Source: Maritimibacter sp.
GTDB lineage: Bacteria; Pseudomonadota; Alphaproteobacteria; Rhodobacterales; Rhodobacteraceae
Direction: 5' to 3'
Length of the DNA: 33,536 bases
Assembly (NCBI GenBank): GCA_002701395.1
Contig: NZVC01000059.1
Location: forward strand, 87,804-121,339
The position numbers were made by a program, and so were the translations under genes. Every line of letters begins with the position of its first letter. Positions within the stretch are counted from its first letter, which is position 1. The notes below the pieces were generated by a model, which searched no databases, was not told the origin of the DNA, and saw nothing but the letters and a program-made list of their open reading frames with translations. Shown in pieces: positions 15,719 through 23,728 of this stretch.

Positions 15719-17396
15719 AAAATACCGCATCCGCCGCAGCCCGGTCACGCCGGGTGGGCCGGGCGCCGATCCGTCGCACCCGCCGCGTCGGCTGTCGCCG
15801 GACGCCGGTGATCCGATGCCCTTCGCGGGCGACGATTCAGACGACGGCTTTGGCGAAGAACGGTTCCCGACGGCCAGCGCACCGAAGGGCATGCCCCGTA
15901 CCGCCCCCGGCACCCCCGGACGCAACATGCCCCCGACGAAGGCGCCGGGCACCGACCCTGCGCTGACGGTCGAGGGTGAGCTTGCCGCGATCCGGCGCGA
16001 GGGGCTGACCGGCCGCCAACTGCGCATGGCGCGCCGCGTGGCGCAGAAACACGGGCTGGCCCCGACCAGCGACTTCGACGCCGTCCGCCTGTTGCGCAAA
16101 CAGGGCGTCGACCCGTTCCAGCGGTCCAACATGCTGGAACTGGTGACCGACCACCCGCGCCCCGAACCCTCGCGCGCACTGACGGTGCCGAAAACGCAGC
16201 CCCGCCCGCAGCTTCCGTCCACCGAAGTGGCCGCCGAAGACGAGCGCGCGCGCGAAATCGTACGGATGCAGCGCGACATCGTTCGCCGCCGCCGCCGCAA
16301 GCTGGCGCAGTTGGGCGCCCGGCTTGCCTTTTTCGTGCTGCTGCCGACGATCATCGCGGGCTACTATTATTACAAGATCGCGACCCCGATGTACGCAACC
16401 CACTCGGAATTCGTGATTCAGCAGGCGCAGAACCCGGCGGCCGCCGCCTCGGGGCTGGCCGGGATGTTCTCGGGGACCACCTTCGCGACCAGCCACGATT
16501 CAATCGTCGTACAGGGCTATCTTCAGTCAATCGACGCGATGCTGCGACTGGACAACGATCTGGGATTCCGGGCGCATTTCAGCGACGACGACGTCGACCC
16601 GCTGCAACGCCTTGAACTGGATGCCACCAAGGAAGAAGCCTACGGCGTCTACAAGAAGAACGTGAAGATCAGCTACGACCCGACCGAGGGCGTGATCAAG
16701 ATGGACGTCGTCGCCGCAGAGCCGGAGATGAGCCAGATGTTCTCGGAACGGCTGATCCGCTACGCCGAGGAACAGGTCGACGCGCTGTCGCTGCGGCTTC
16801 GGTCCGACCAGATGGCGGGCGCCGAGCAAAGCTACGAGAACGCCGAAGCGGCGATGCTGGCGGCACAGCAGAAGGTGCTGGGTATTCAGGAAAAACTTGG
16901 CGTTCTGGACCCGATGACCGAGTCGAACTCGCTGATGACGCAGATCACCGCGCTGGAAACCCAGCTGTCGGAGAAGCGGCTTCAACTGCAGCAGCTGATG
17001 GACAACCCCAACCCGAACCAGGCCCGCGTGGACGGCGCCCGGGGCGACATCCGGCGGCTGGAAGGGCTGATCTCGGAACTTCGGTCGCAGCTGACGGTGA
17101 CCACCTCGGACGGCCAGTCGCTGGCCCGGATCACCGGCGAGTTGCGGCTGGCCGAGCGCGAATTGCAGACGCGCGAGCTGATGGTGACGCAGGCGCTGCA
17201 ACAGCTGGAAACGGCCCGGATCGAAGCGAACCGCCAGACACGCTATCTGTCGATGGCGGTGGCCCCGATCGCCCCGGACGAGGCGAGCTATCCCCGCAGC
17301 TTCGAAAACACGATCCTCGCCTTCCTGATCTTCAGCGGCGTCTACCTGATGATCTCGCTGACGGCGTCGATCCTGCGCGAACAGGTCTCGAGCTAG
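15696..17396 (+). CDS. KpsE-like capsule export inner-membrane protein
   Basis: This 566-residue protein has a basic, Pro-rich, low-complexity cytoplasmic N-terminus of about 200 residues, then a membrane segment (about 207-227) ending in GYYYYKIATPMYATHSEF. A periplasmic part follows, with coiled coil at about 370-510 (heptad-rich EKRLQLQQLMDN, LRLAERELQTREL), and a second membrane segment at about 536-558 (ILAFLIFSGVYLMISLT). This is the polysaccharide co-polymerase layout of KpsE/BexC proteins, which link the inner-membrane transporter to the outer membrane exporter. The long N-terminus includes a DFDAVRLLRKQGVDPF segment and is unusual compared with classic KpsE, which is about 380 residues. 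It overlaps the ATPase gene by 23 bases. Confidence 0.85.
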   Translation: MTTKPKARKYRIRRSPVTPGGPGADPSHPPRRLSPDAGDPMPFAGDDSDDGFGEERFPTASAPKGMPRTAPGTPGRNMPPTKAPGTDPALTVEGELAAIRREGLTGRQLRMARRVAQKHGLAPTSDFDAVRLLRKQGVDPFQRSNMLELVTDHPRPEPSRALTVPKTQPRPQLPSTEVAAEDERAREIVRMQRDIVRRRRRKLAQLGARLAFFVLLPTIIAGYYYYKIATPMYATHSEFVIQQAQNPAAAASGLAGMFSGTTFATSHDSIVVQGYLQSIDAMLRLDNDLGFRAHFSDDDVDPLQRLELDATKEEAYGVYKKNVKISYDPTEGVIKMDVVAAEPEMSQMFSERLIRYAEEQVDALSLRLRSDQMAGAEQSYENAEAAMLAAQQKVLGIQEKLGVLDPMTESNSLMTQITALETQLSEKRLQLQQLMDNPNPNQARVDGARGDIRRLEGLISELRSQLTVTTSDGQSLARITGELRLAERELQTRELMVTQALQQLETARIEANRQTRYLSMAVAPIAPDEASYPRSFENTILAFLIFSGVYLMISLTASILREQVSS

Positions 17397-17446
17397 ACGC
17401 GGCACGCGCCTGCAGCTAGGTCTGTCCCGGCATCGCCTGCGGCGAT

Positions 17447-17511
17447 CGGGGGGCTCTGCCCCCCGCCGCGCGTGCCGCGCGCCCCCCGGGATATTTCCGG
17501 ACAGAAGAAGG
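17447..17511. repeat. REP-like GC-rich hairpin element, copy B
   Basis: It starts with CGGGGGGC-TCT-GCCCCCCG (17447-17465), then GCGCG-TGC-CGCGC, then CCCGGGATATTTCCGGAC and a GAAGAAG tail. A further hairpin, ATCGCC-TGC-GGCGAT, lies just upstream (17432-17446). The tail merges with GAAGAAGGA (17504-17512), which stands seven bases before the kdsA ATG and is its best Shine-Dalgarno sequence. Confidence 0.65.
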
Positions 17512-17519
17512 ATCTGGAG

Positions 17520-18356
17520 ATGGCAGAACACCACGAGGTAAGCATCCGCGACGTGACGGTCGGAACCACCCGCCCGCTTACCGTGATCGCCGGCCCGTGC
17601 CAGTTGGAAAGCGCGGACCACGCCCAGATGATCGCGGGCCGCATGGCCGAGGCATGCGCCGAAGCGGGCGCGGGCTATGTGTTCAAGGCCAGCTTCGACA
17701 AGGCGAACCGCACCTCGGTCTCGGGGCGGCGCGGGCCGGGGCTGGACGAAGGGCTGAAGCTTTTGGAAGGCGTGCGCAAAGCCATCGGCTGCCCGGTGTT
17801 GACGGATGTCCACCTGCCCGACCAGTGCGCCGCCGCCGCCCAAGCGGTGGACGTGCTGCAGATCCCCGCCTTCCTGTGCCGCCAGACCGATCTGCTGGTC
17901 GCGGCGGGCAAAACCGGCGCGGTGGTCAACGTGAAGAAAGGTCAGTTCCTTGCGCCGTGGGACATGCCGAACGTCGTCTCGAAAATCGAAAGCACCGGGA
18001 ACCGCCGGATCCTTCTGACCGAGCGCGGCACCTCGTTCGGCTATAACACGCTGGTCACCGACATGCGCGCGCTGCCGCAGATGGCGGCCACGGGTTATCC
18101 GGTGGTGATGGACGCCACCCATTCGGTGCAGCAGCCCGGTGGCCTTGGCGGCGCGTCGGGCGGCCAGCGCGAGTTCGCACCGGTCATGGCGCGCGCGGCC
18201 GTGGCGCTTGGCGTGGCGGCGGTGTTCATCGAAACGCACGAAGACCCGGACTCGGCCCCTTCGGACGGGCCGAACATGATCCCGCTCTACCAAATGCCCG
18301 CGCTGATCGCGTCGCTGATGCGCTTCGACGCGCTGGCGAAGGCAGACCCGCTGTAA
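17520..18356 (+). CDS. kdsA: 3-deoxy-8-phosphooctulonate synthase (Kdo-8-P synthase)
   Basis: The enzyme condenses phosphoenolpyruvate with arabinose 5-phosphate to make Kdo-8-phosphate in the cytoplasm, the first committed step to Kdo for LPS and group-2 capsule. The 278 residues show the family marks: IAGPCQLES near residue 21, FKASFDKANRTSVSGRRGPG, LTDVHLPDQC, IPAFLCRQTDLL, VNVKKGQFLAPWDM, ERGTSFGYNTLV, VMDATHSVQQPG and FIETHEDPDSAPSDGPNM. The start at 17520 is set by AAGAAGGA seven bases upstream. Position next to capsule export genes fits Kdo-linked capsule synthesis. It is bracketed by inverted repeats. Confidence 0.95.
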   Translation: MAEHHEVSIRDVTVGTTRPLTVIAGPCQLESADHAQMIAGRMAEACAEAGAGYVFKASFDKANRTSVSGRRGPGLDEGLKLLEGVRKAIGCPVLTDVHLPDQCAAAAQAVDVLQIPAFLCRQTDLLVAAGKTGAVVNVKKGQFLAPWDMPNVVSKIESTGNRRILLTERGTSFGYNTLVTDMRALPQMAATGYPVVMDATHSVQQPGGLGGASGGQREFAPVMARAAVALGVAAVFIETHEDPDSAPSDGPNMIPLYQMPALIASLMRFDALAKADPL

Positions 18357-18369
18357 CCGCGCCGCCGCG

Positions 18370-18400
18370 TCTTTGGTCCGCAAATATCCCCGCCGGAGGC
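18370..18400. repeat. REP-like element, copy C (inverted, partial)
   Basis: Read on the minus strand this is GGGGATATTTGCGGAC followed by CAAAGAC, matching the 3' half of copy B (CCGGGATATTTCCGGAC then AGAAGA). It lies just after kdsA and in the opposite orientation to copy B. Confidence 0.5.
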
Positions 18401-18420
18401 AGCCGCCGCAGGCGGCTTTA
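18401..18420 (+). terminator. Likely terminator of kdsA
   Basis: AGCCGCC-GCA-GGCGGCT forms a seven-pair hairpin with a three-base loop, followed by TTTA, about 45 bases after the kdsA stop. Confidence 0.6.
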
Positions 18421-18516
18421 GCACCGTCCACGCGGCGCGCGGTCAATTCCGGATTGCGCGCCCCTTCCCCCCGGCTAATCTGGTGGCACAGATCCTTTTT
18501 TACGTCCAAGGTTTCC

Positions 18517-19860
18517 ATGCGCCGCATCCTTCTTCTTGTCTGCCTTTTCCTCGCCGTCGCCCCGCATCCGCTGTCCGCCCAAGAGACACAGCCCTCTGGC
18601 ACCATCGAGACAGAGAACAACGCGTCGACCGACGCGGCCATCGCGGTGCGGATCCGCGAGATTCTCGGCCAGCTTGACGGGTATGCCGATGTGACGGTTC
18701 AGGTGAACTCGGGCATCGTGACCCTTCGGGGCCAGACGCTTGACGGAGACGCGATCACGCGGCTGGACGGGCTTGTCGCGCGCGTGGCGGGCGTCGTCGC
18801 GATAGAGAACGAGGTTGTCGAATCCACCGACCTTGTCGAGCGGCTGAATCCTGCCGTGGACCGGTTCCGCAAGCGGATGGAACAGATGGTGGCCTTTCTG
18901 CCGCTGCTGGTCGTCGCGGCGATGGTGTTTTTGGTGGTCGCGTTCATCGGCTTTCTGCTGGCCCGGGGCCGCTGGCCGTGGGACCGGCTGGCGCCGAACG
19001 CCTTCATTGCCGACATCTACCGCCAGATCGTCCGGCTGGCTTTTCTGGTCGGCGCCGTCGTCATCGCCTTGGACATCCTGAACGCCACCGCTTTGTTGGG
19101 CACCATCCTGGGCGCGGCGGGGATCATCGGCCTTGCCATCGGTTTCGCCGTGCGGGACACGGTCGAGAACTTCATCGCATCGGTGCTGCTGTCGATCCGC
19201 CAGCCGTTCCGCCCCAACGACGCGATCGAGATCAACGGCGACGAGGGCAAGGTGATCCGCCTGACCTCGCGCGCGACGATCCTGCTGAGCTGGGACGGCA
19301 ACCACATCCGGATCCCCAACGCGACCGTGTTCAAAAGCCGCATCGTCAACTATTCGCGCAACAAGGAGCGGCGGATCCTGTTCCAGCTGGGGCTGGACTC
19401 CAGCTGCGACTACGCCGCGATGCGTAAGCTGGCCGAAGAGACGGTGCAGGCCCTGCCCTTCGTCCTGTCCACCCCCGCCGCATCGGTGTGGATCGAGGAG
19501 TTGGGCGACTCGGGCGTGGTCCTGACCGTCACCGGCTGGATCGATCAGAACGAAACGTCCCTGGTGCTGGCCCGCGGCGAGGCCCTGCGACAGGCCAAGC
19601 TGGCGATCGAGGCTGCCGGCGTGTCCATCGCCGACACCACCTACCGCGTTCTGCTGGACGGAGCAGCGCCTGCCGAGCGGCCCGCGACCGCGCCGTCCGC
19701 CCCCGGCACGCCCCCGCGCCCAAAGCCCCCCAAGGCCCCCGACGCCAGCACAGAGAACGTCGCCGCCGAGACAGAGCACGAGCTGGAACGCATCGTCGAT
19801 GCCGAGCGCGCCGAGACCGCGCACGCCGACCTGTTGGACGACGGCGCCCGCACAGAATGA
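18517..19860 (+). CDS. BON-domain MscS-family mechanosensitive channel
   Basis: The 447-residue protein starts with a signal peptide (ILLLVCLFLAVAPHPLSA, cleavage near residue 22). A BON domain follows at about 41-108 (LDGYADVTVQVNSGIVTLRG and VAGVVAIENEV), then a membrane segment near 130, two more near 170-210 and the pore-lining segment with GAAGIIGLAIGFAVRDTVENF. The beta domain is typical of MscS: PFRPNDAIEINGDEGKVIRL and WDGNHIRIPNATVFKS. The C-terminal tail of about 70 residues is Pro/Ala/Glu-rich and probably disordered. It should relieve osmotic pressure; the periplasmic BON domain may anchor it to the envelope. Confidence 0.9.
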   Translation: MRRILLLVCLFLAVAPHPLSAQETQPSGTIETENNASTDAAIAVRIREILGQLDGYADVTVQVNSGIVTLRGQTLDGDAITRLDGLVARVAGVVAIENEVVESTDLVERLNPAVDRFRKRMEQMVAFLPLLVVAAMVFLVVAFIGFLLARGRWPWDRLAPNAFIADIYRQIVRLAFLVGAVVIALDILNATALLGTILGAAGIIGLAIGFAVRDTVENFIASVLLSIRQPFRPNDAIEINGDEGKVIRLTSRATILLSWDGNHIRIPNATVFKSRIVNYSRNKERRILFQLGLDSSCDYAAMRKLAEETVQALPFVLSTPAASVWIEELGDSGVVLTVTGWIDQNETSLVLARGEALRQAKLAIEAAGVSIADTTYRVLLDGAAPAERPATAPSAPGTPPRPKPPKAPDASTENVAAETEHELERIVDAERAETAHADLLDDGARTE

Positions 19861-19894
19861 CGTGTCGAAAATTTACCCTTTCAGGGCTTGCGGA

Positions 19895-19920
19895 GCGTGT
19901 CACGAATCCGTAAGACACGC
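19895..19920. terminator. Hairpin between mscS-like gene and tRNA-Gln
   Basis: GCGTGTC (19895-19901) pairs with GACACGC (19914-19920), and ACG/CGT can pair inside the loop. It lies 34 bases after the channel gene's stop and nine bases before the tRNA. No T-run follows, so termination is only likely. Confidence 0.4.
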
Positions 19921-19928
19921 CTCGCTGC

Positions 19929-20003
19929 TGGGGTGTAGCCAAGTGGTAAGGCAGCGGTTTTTGGTACCGTGTACCGTAGGTTCGAATCCTACCACCCCAG
20001 CCA
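19929..20003 (+). tRNA. tRNA-Gln (anticodon TTG), CCA encoded
   Basis: The acceptor arms TGGGGTG and CACCCCA pair fully, the T arm is GTAGG-TTCGAAT-CCTAC, and the anticodon stem GCGGT/ACCGT closes the loop TTTTGGT with anticodon TTG for glutamine. G at 20000 is the discriminator base and CCA (20001-20003) is encoded. The stem has one G-T pair at its base. The 75-base length is normal. Its 3' side is where foreign-looking DNA begins, which suggests use as an integration landmark. Confidence 0.95.
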
Positions 20004-20176
20004 AGCACTTTCCTGAAATCGGGCGGTACACGTTTGGCTCCACTATGTGGCGTCAATTCAGTGGCTTGCGTATGTGCGACTCTTTCTGAGACTGGAGTAT
20101 AGGACCGGATAGAGCCCATTTCCGGCCCCGGTCTCAGATCCGCAGTTCCATGGTAGCAGGTTGAGTGTTAGGGGCG
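20004..20176. other. Junction segment between tRNA-Gln and recombinase
   Basis: This 173-base stretch has no credible gene. It holds TCTGAGAC (20085-20092) inverted as GTCTCAGA (20131-20138), enclosing CCGGA/TCCGG (20105-20109 and 20121-20125), a two-level hairpin. It may be the end of the recombinase message or part of an attachment site. I did not find a copy of the tRNA 3' end elsewhere in the window. Confidence 0.4.
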
Positions 20177-21817
20177 TCAGAGCGCGGCGACAATGGCGCG
20201 CTGCTCGTTCCAATCGGGCGGCAGGCTGTTCCGCTTGAACCAGTCGGAGTTGAAGCCCGCGGGTTGGTCTCCATCCATGACCATTCGAATGATGTCTGGC
20301 GCGAGGAAGGCAAGGCCGATCATCTGTTGGATGCGACGCTTCGAGGTGTCGCTGCTCTTCGCAATGTCGTCGAAGGTCTCGCCGGCGCGCACCCGATCGA
20401 ACCATGACTGTGCCCGCGCGATGTTGCGAATGAGCGTGTCGTCGGTTTCGAGCGGAGCATCGGCCAGGATGATCCGCGTCTCGACACCACGCTTGCGCAG
20501 CTGAAACGAGAAGCTGCGCTTGATCGGATCGGGTCTCATTGCCTCCAAATCGATTCCAAGGCGACTTGCGATGGTGGCGTTTTCCAGCGCGAGCTGCAGG
20601 GTAGCGGGTGCGATCTCGATCCGATCTACCCGCTCAAGCAGAGCGGCTGCGTTTCTTTCGGCCTTCAGTGCTTCAAGCCCTGCTGCGAGCATGCAGATCG
20701 CATCCGCCGTCGGCTGCACCAGCAGCATTGCAGGCAGGCTGGGTTCTGCAAGCATCTTCCGAACCAACTCGGCCACGTGGCGTTCGAGCTCCTCCGCAGG
20801 CAGGCGCCAGGCGTCGGGGTGCTGTTCTGCTCGCCCCACAACCAGCCGGTTAGAGATGTAGTAGCGCAGACGGGTTCCCCCCCGCGTCTTGCTGTGCGAC
20901 GGGGTCAGACGATCGCCGGTGTCATCGAATACCTTGCCGCAGAGCAGGCTGGTGCGCGCCGCCTTGCCCTGCCCTCGTGGCCGAGCTGAGGCCTGTTGAA
21001 GCAAGGTCTGGATATGATCCCAGCGCTCCGGATCAATGATTGCCGGATGCGCGCCGTCGTAGACCTGTGTCCGATGCCGGATCCGGCCTGCGTAGAGCGG
21101 GTTGGTGAGGATGTGATGGATGTGGCCGCGGTCTAAAGGGCGCCCCCCGGTGTTCTTTCCGCCCGCCTTGCTTCTGAGGCGACTCCTGAGCCCAAGATCC
21201 GAGGCTGCATCGCGGACCGCAACGACGGTGCCGTGTTCCTCGTAAAGATCGTAGAGTTGCCGGACGGTCTCGGCCTCACCTTCGTCGATCGCCAGTGTCC
21301 GGCCGTCCGCCTGGTAGCCGAGGGGCACCAGCCCTCCCATCCACAGACCCTTGCGCTTGGACGCGGCGATCTTGTCCCGAATACGTTCGGCCGTGACCTC
21401 GCGCTCGAACTGGGCGAAGCTGAGCAGCATGTTCAGTGTCAACCGCCCCATGCTGGTGGCTGTATTGAACGACTGGGTGACCGAGACGAAGGAAGCGCCG
21501 GCCGCGTCGAGGATGTCGACGATCTTCGCGAAGTCGGCGAGCGAGCGGGTCAGCCGGTCAATCTTGTAGACGACAATCTGGTCGACCCGGCCCTGTCGCG
21601 TGTCCTCCAGAAGCCGCTGCAGCGCCGGGCGTTCGAGGTTCCCGCCAGACAAGCCGCCGTCGTCATAGTGCTCCGGAAGCGCCACCCAGCCCTCGTGCTT
21701 CTGGCTGACGATGTAGGCAGCACAGGCCTCCCGCTGGGCGTGGAGCGAATTGAACTCCTGCTCCAGCCCGTCCTCGGAGCTCTTGCGGGTGTAGATGGCG
21801 CAGCGGGTTCTATTCAC
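20177..21817 (-). CDS. Large serine recombinase (site-specific integrase)
   Basis: The 546-residue protein has a resolvase-type catalytic domain at residues 1-150: the nucleophile region IYTRKSSEDGLEQEFNSL with Ser13, YDDGGLSGGNLERPALQRLL, VVYKIDRLTRSLADF and MLLSFAQFEREVTAERIRDK. The Recombinase domain follows (GLRSRLRSKAGG, ILTNPLYAGRIRHR), then a DNA-binding C-terminus without an obvious Cys zinc ribbon. It should integrate or excise a mobile element through a phosphoserine intermediate. The GTG start at 21817 overlaps the preceding stop as GTGA, with GGAGG upstream. Upstream frame to 21976 is covered by the DUF2924 gene and was not used. Confidence 0.92.
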   Translation of the reverse strand: MNRTRCAIYTRKSSEDGLEQEFNSLHAQREACAAYIVSQKHEGWVALPEHYDDGGLSGGNLERPALQRLLEDTRQGRVDQIVVYKIDRLTRSLADFAKIVDILDAAGASFVSVTQSFNTATSMGRLTLNMLLSFAQFEREVTAERIRDKIAASKRKGLWMGGLVPLGYQADGRTLAIDEGEAETVRQLYDLYEEHGTVVAVRDAASDLGLRSRLRSKAGGKNTGGRPLDRGHIHHILTNPLYAGRIRHRTQVYDGAHPAIIDPERWDHIQTLLQQASARPRGQGKAARTSLLCGKVFDDTGDRLTPSHSKTRGGTRLRYYISNRLVVGRAEQHPDAWRLPAEELERHVAELVRKMLAEPSLPAMLLVQPTADAICMLAAGLEALKAERNAAALLERVDRIEIAPATLQLALENATIASRLGIDLEAMRPDPIKRSFSFQLRKRGVETRIILADAPLETDDTLIRNIARAQSWFDRVRAGETFDDIAKSSDTSKRRIQQMIGLAFLAPDIIRMVMDGDQPAGFNSDWFKRNSLPPDWNEQRAIVAAL

Positions 21818-22221
21818 TGCTTTCCGCCTCCCCTGCCCTTCAACCCGAAGAACCGTGGTCCTGACCATGCGGTGCCGGTGATATGCCTTGCCACCGCCGA
21901 GAGTGAGGGCCAGGTTTTGCCGTCCAACCGGTAGCCACCCTCGACCACCTCCACCTGGTAGGTTCTCCCGTTCCACTCCCGAACGAGATGAGCACCTGTA
22001 CGGACCTGTCTGCCAACAGCTCTTGAGACGCTCTGGCCCGCCGCTATGCTGTGCAACTCGCGCCGAAGCTTGTTTGGCAACCTACCGTGTCGCCGGCACT
22101 GTTCCTCGTGCGCCATAGCGCGATGCATGAAATCCACCGACAGATAGGCTGGCGGAGGATACCCAAAGGCCTCCTCCCATCCTCTGACGGCCCGTTGGCG
22201 TTCCGGGTCCGGCCTACCCAT
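21814..22221 (-). CDS. DUF2924 protein of the recombinase operon
   Basis: The 135-residue protein ends in the DUF2924 pattern: GAHLVREWNGRTYQVEVVEGGY, then SLSAVARHITGTAWSGPRFFGL. The N-terminal part (WEEAFGYPPPAYLSVDFMHRAMAHEEQ) is helical, with the Pro-Pro motif usual in the family. DUF2924 proteins usually accompany serine recombinases in alphaproteobacterial mobile elements and may help DNA binding or directionality; this role is inferred. It overlaps the recombinase gene by four bases and the DUF3489 gene by eight, so all three are one translationally coupled operon. Confidence 0.9.
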   Translation of the reverse strand: MGRPDPERQRAVRGWEEAFGYPPPAYLSVDFMHRAMAHEEQCRRHGRLPNKLRRELHSIAAGQSVSRAVGRQVRTGAHLVREWNGRTYQVEVVEGGYRLDGKTWPSLSAVARHITGTAWSGPRFFGLKGRGGGKQ

Positions 22222-22465
22222 TGGCCGCCTCCGGCTCGGTGGTAATACGGTAGCGCGGCGGCTTTCCTTCGGAGCGATCCATACTCAGGACATAGCCAGC
22301 CTTGCGCAGGCCAGAGAGGGCCGCCCGGGTCGTATGCGGCTGCCAGCCCAGCCGCTTGCTGATGCTCGCAATATCTGCCCCCGCCTTCGCCTTCAGCAGG
22401 CGGATCAGCTGCGCCTTCTTGGTCACGCGGGATTTGGGCTTGGTCGCTTGTATTGTCTCGGTCAT
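22214..22465 (-). CDS. DUF3489 winged-helix-like protein
   Basis: The 83-residue protein has a DUF3489 core: KKAQLIRLLKAKAGADIASISKRLGWQPHTTRAALSGL, here seen as LIRLLKAKAGADIASISKRL followed by GWQPHTTRAALSGLRKAGY and a PPRYRIT wing. This is a small helix-turn-helix domain likely to bind DNA. AGGAGAG lies six bases upstream of the ATG at 22465. It is the first gene of the recombinase operon and could act as its regulator or as a directionality factor; neither is shown. Confidence 0.88.
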   Translation of the reverse strand: MTETIQATKPKSRVTKKAQLIRLLKAKAGADIASISKRLGWQPHTTRAALSGLRKAGYVLSMDRSEGKPPRYRITTEPEAANG

Positions 22466-23081
22466 CTGGCTCTCCTGTGCTCAGAGCAGGAGCACGCTTG
22501 CCCCTGCTACCGAGCAGAGCCCGGAAGGCCGGGCGGAGAGCGGTGAAATACGTGTGTCGCGAACTTCACCGACAGTACCGCTCTGGTGGGCAACGAAGTC
22601 CAGCGACGTCTTCGGGTCTGAGGTTCAAACTCTAGGCAACGCTTAATCGCCATTCGTAAATGGGCGGATTCCGGACCTTCGCTGCGGCGACAATCCCATC
22701 GTCCAAAAATAGTGGAAGCTGACCTTCGGAGCGGACCAAGGTCGAGGTTTGTGCTGCGCCGCCGCAAGCCCGCTCCGAGCCCAACTCGTGAATTCGATTT
22801 TCGCGCTGCGAGCGCGCGCGGCACCAGAAATACCGCAGGCGCGTGAATTTCGCCGCTGCTGTGCGGCGGAGAGACCAGCCATTCACGCGAGACGCAGCGA
22901 GCAAGAAAGCATCAATTCGAAAGATGCGGGACATAGCGTGAATACGCTGCAATTGCGCCAATGACAGCATTTGAGAGAACCTAACGAAGTCAGTTTAAGC
23001 TCCCGGCCGTAATTAGTGCGCCAATTTGCCTGATGCCACTAATGGGCGCTTGGGTTTCCGGGGCATTCTCACATCATGCCA
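22466..23081. other. 616-base stretch without a credible gene
   Basis: No frame here has family similarity or consistent third-position G/C. The base composition is less GC-rich and mixed. Phrases such as TGGGCGGATTCCGGACCTTCG (split at 22659-22680) and GGAGCGGACC are of a kind I have seen in non-coding DNA of related genomes, so this may be decayed or repeated sequence. The promoter of the recombinase operon should lie at the left end. Confidence 0.4.
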
Positions 23082-23110
23082 TTGACACTACCGACGTGTG
23101 TCGGTAGCAG
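23082..23110 (+). promoter_or_regulatory. tetR promoter with internal operator
   Basis: TTGACA at 23082-23087 is a perfect -35 element. Immediately after it CTACCGAC (23088-23095) is inverted as GTCGGTAG (23100-23107) around GTGT. A weak -10-like TAGCAG follows at 23105-23110. The operator fills the promoter spacer, so bound repressor would block RNA polymerase. The ATG at 23117 is close, suggesting a very short leader. Confidence 0.7.
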
Positions 23111-23116
23111 GACCTC

Positions 23117-23728
23117 ATGCGAACACGCCTATCAAAATCTGAGCGACGAGACCAAATCCTGAAGAAGGCCCGCCAGATCTTGGTCAAGCAGGGGCTGGCC
23201 AAGACCGAGATGGAAGACATACGTCTTGCCTGCGGGATCTCCCGCGGCGGGCTGTATCACCATTTCTCGAACAAGCGTGCGGTACTCGATGCCCTTGCGG
23301 AAGAAGAAGTTGGTCTCCTTGCCGAAGCTCTCGACGACAAAGACGCTTCACCGATCATTGTTCTCCTTCAGAACGGATCGAGCCACCTTGGTGCCGATGC
23401 GGGTGTGCACTCAGCCCTCCAGACGCTGGAGGAAAGACTGGACTACATTTCCGCACTTGAGCAGGCATTCTCGGCAATCCTAAAGGACGCAGTATGTGCC
23501 CGTATGGGTGATTTTGTCCGCGATGACATCAACGCTGAACACGTGGCCGAGTTGTTTATGACAGTAAACGCACACATCAACCGACGCGAGATCCTGGGAC
23601 ATTGGTCAAGCGCTCAAGCTGCCGGTTTTGCTGCCACCTCGCTGGAGGCTTTGGCACCTCTCCTTAAGTCTCCCGAAGAACTCAACCCGATCCTTTTGGA
23701 CCTCAAGCAGAGGGCGTCATCCTCATGA
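23117..23728 (+). CDS. TetR/AcrR-family repressor
   Basis: The 203-residue protein has a TetR N-terminus: RRDQILKKARQILVKQGLAKTEMEDI, then ACGISRGGLYHHFSNKRAVLDALAEEE, the classic helix-turn-helix. The rest is an all-helical ligand-binding domain with no recognisable ligand signature. An ATGA overlap joins it to the CPBP protease gene, and a perfect palindrome lies just upstream, so it most likely represses its own operon. Codon use is less GC-rich than in the left half of the window, suggesting acquisition. Confidence 0.9.
   Translation: MRTRLSKSERRDQILKKARQILVKQGLAKTEMEDIRLACGISRGGLYHHFSNKRAVLDALAEEEVGLLAEALDDKDASPIIVLLQNGSSHLGADAGVHSALQTLEERLDYISALEQAFSAILKDAVCARMGDFVRDDINAEHVAELFMTVNAHINRREILGHWSSAQAAGFAATSLEALAPLLKSPEELNPILLDLKQRASSS

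Noticed and set aside
16527..18641. A 704-codon open frame on the minus strand across the KpsE-like and kdsA genes
   Set aside because: It is a shadow of GC-rich coding sequence: His/Arg/Gln-rich, no family features, and it covers two well-supported plus-strand genes.
19929..20003. tRNA-Gln 3' end as proven attachment site
   Set aside because: No second copy of the tRNA 3' end was found in the window, so it is only a landmark.
22632..22970. Minus-strand frame of 112 codons in the gap before tetR
   Set aside because: No recognisable family, no ribosome binding site and mixed codon use; the overlapping frames are equally open.
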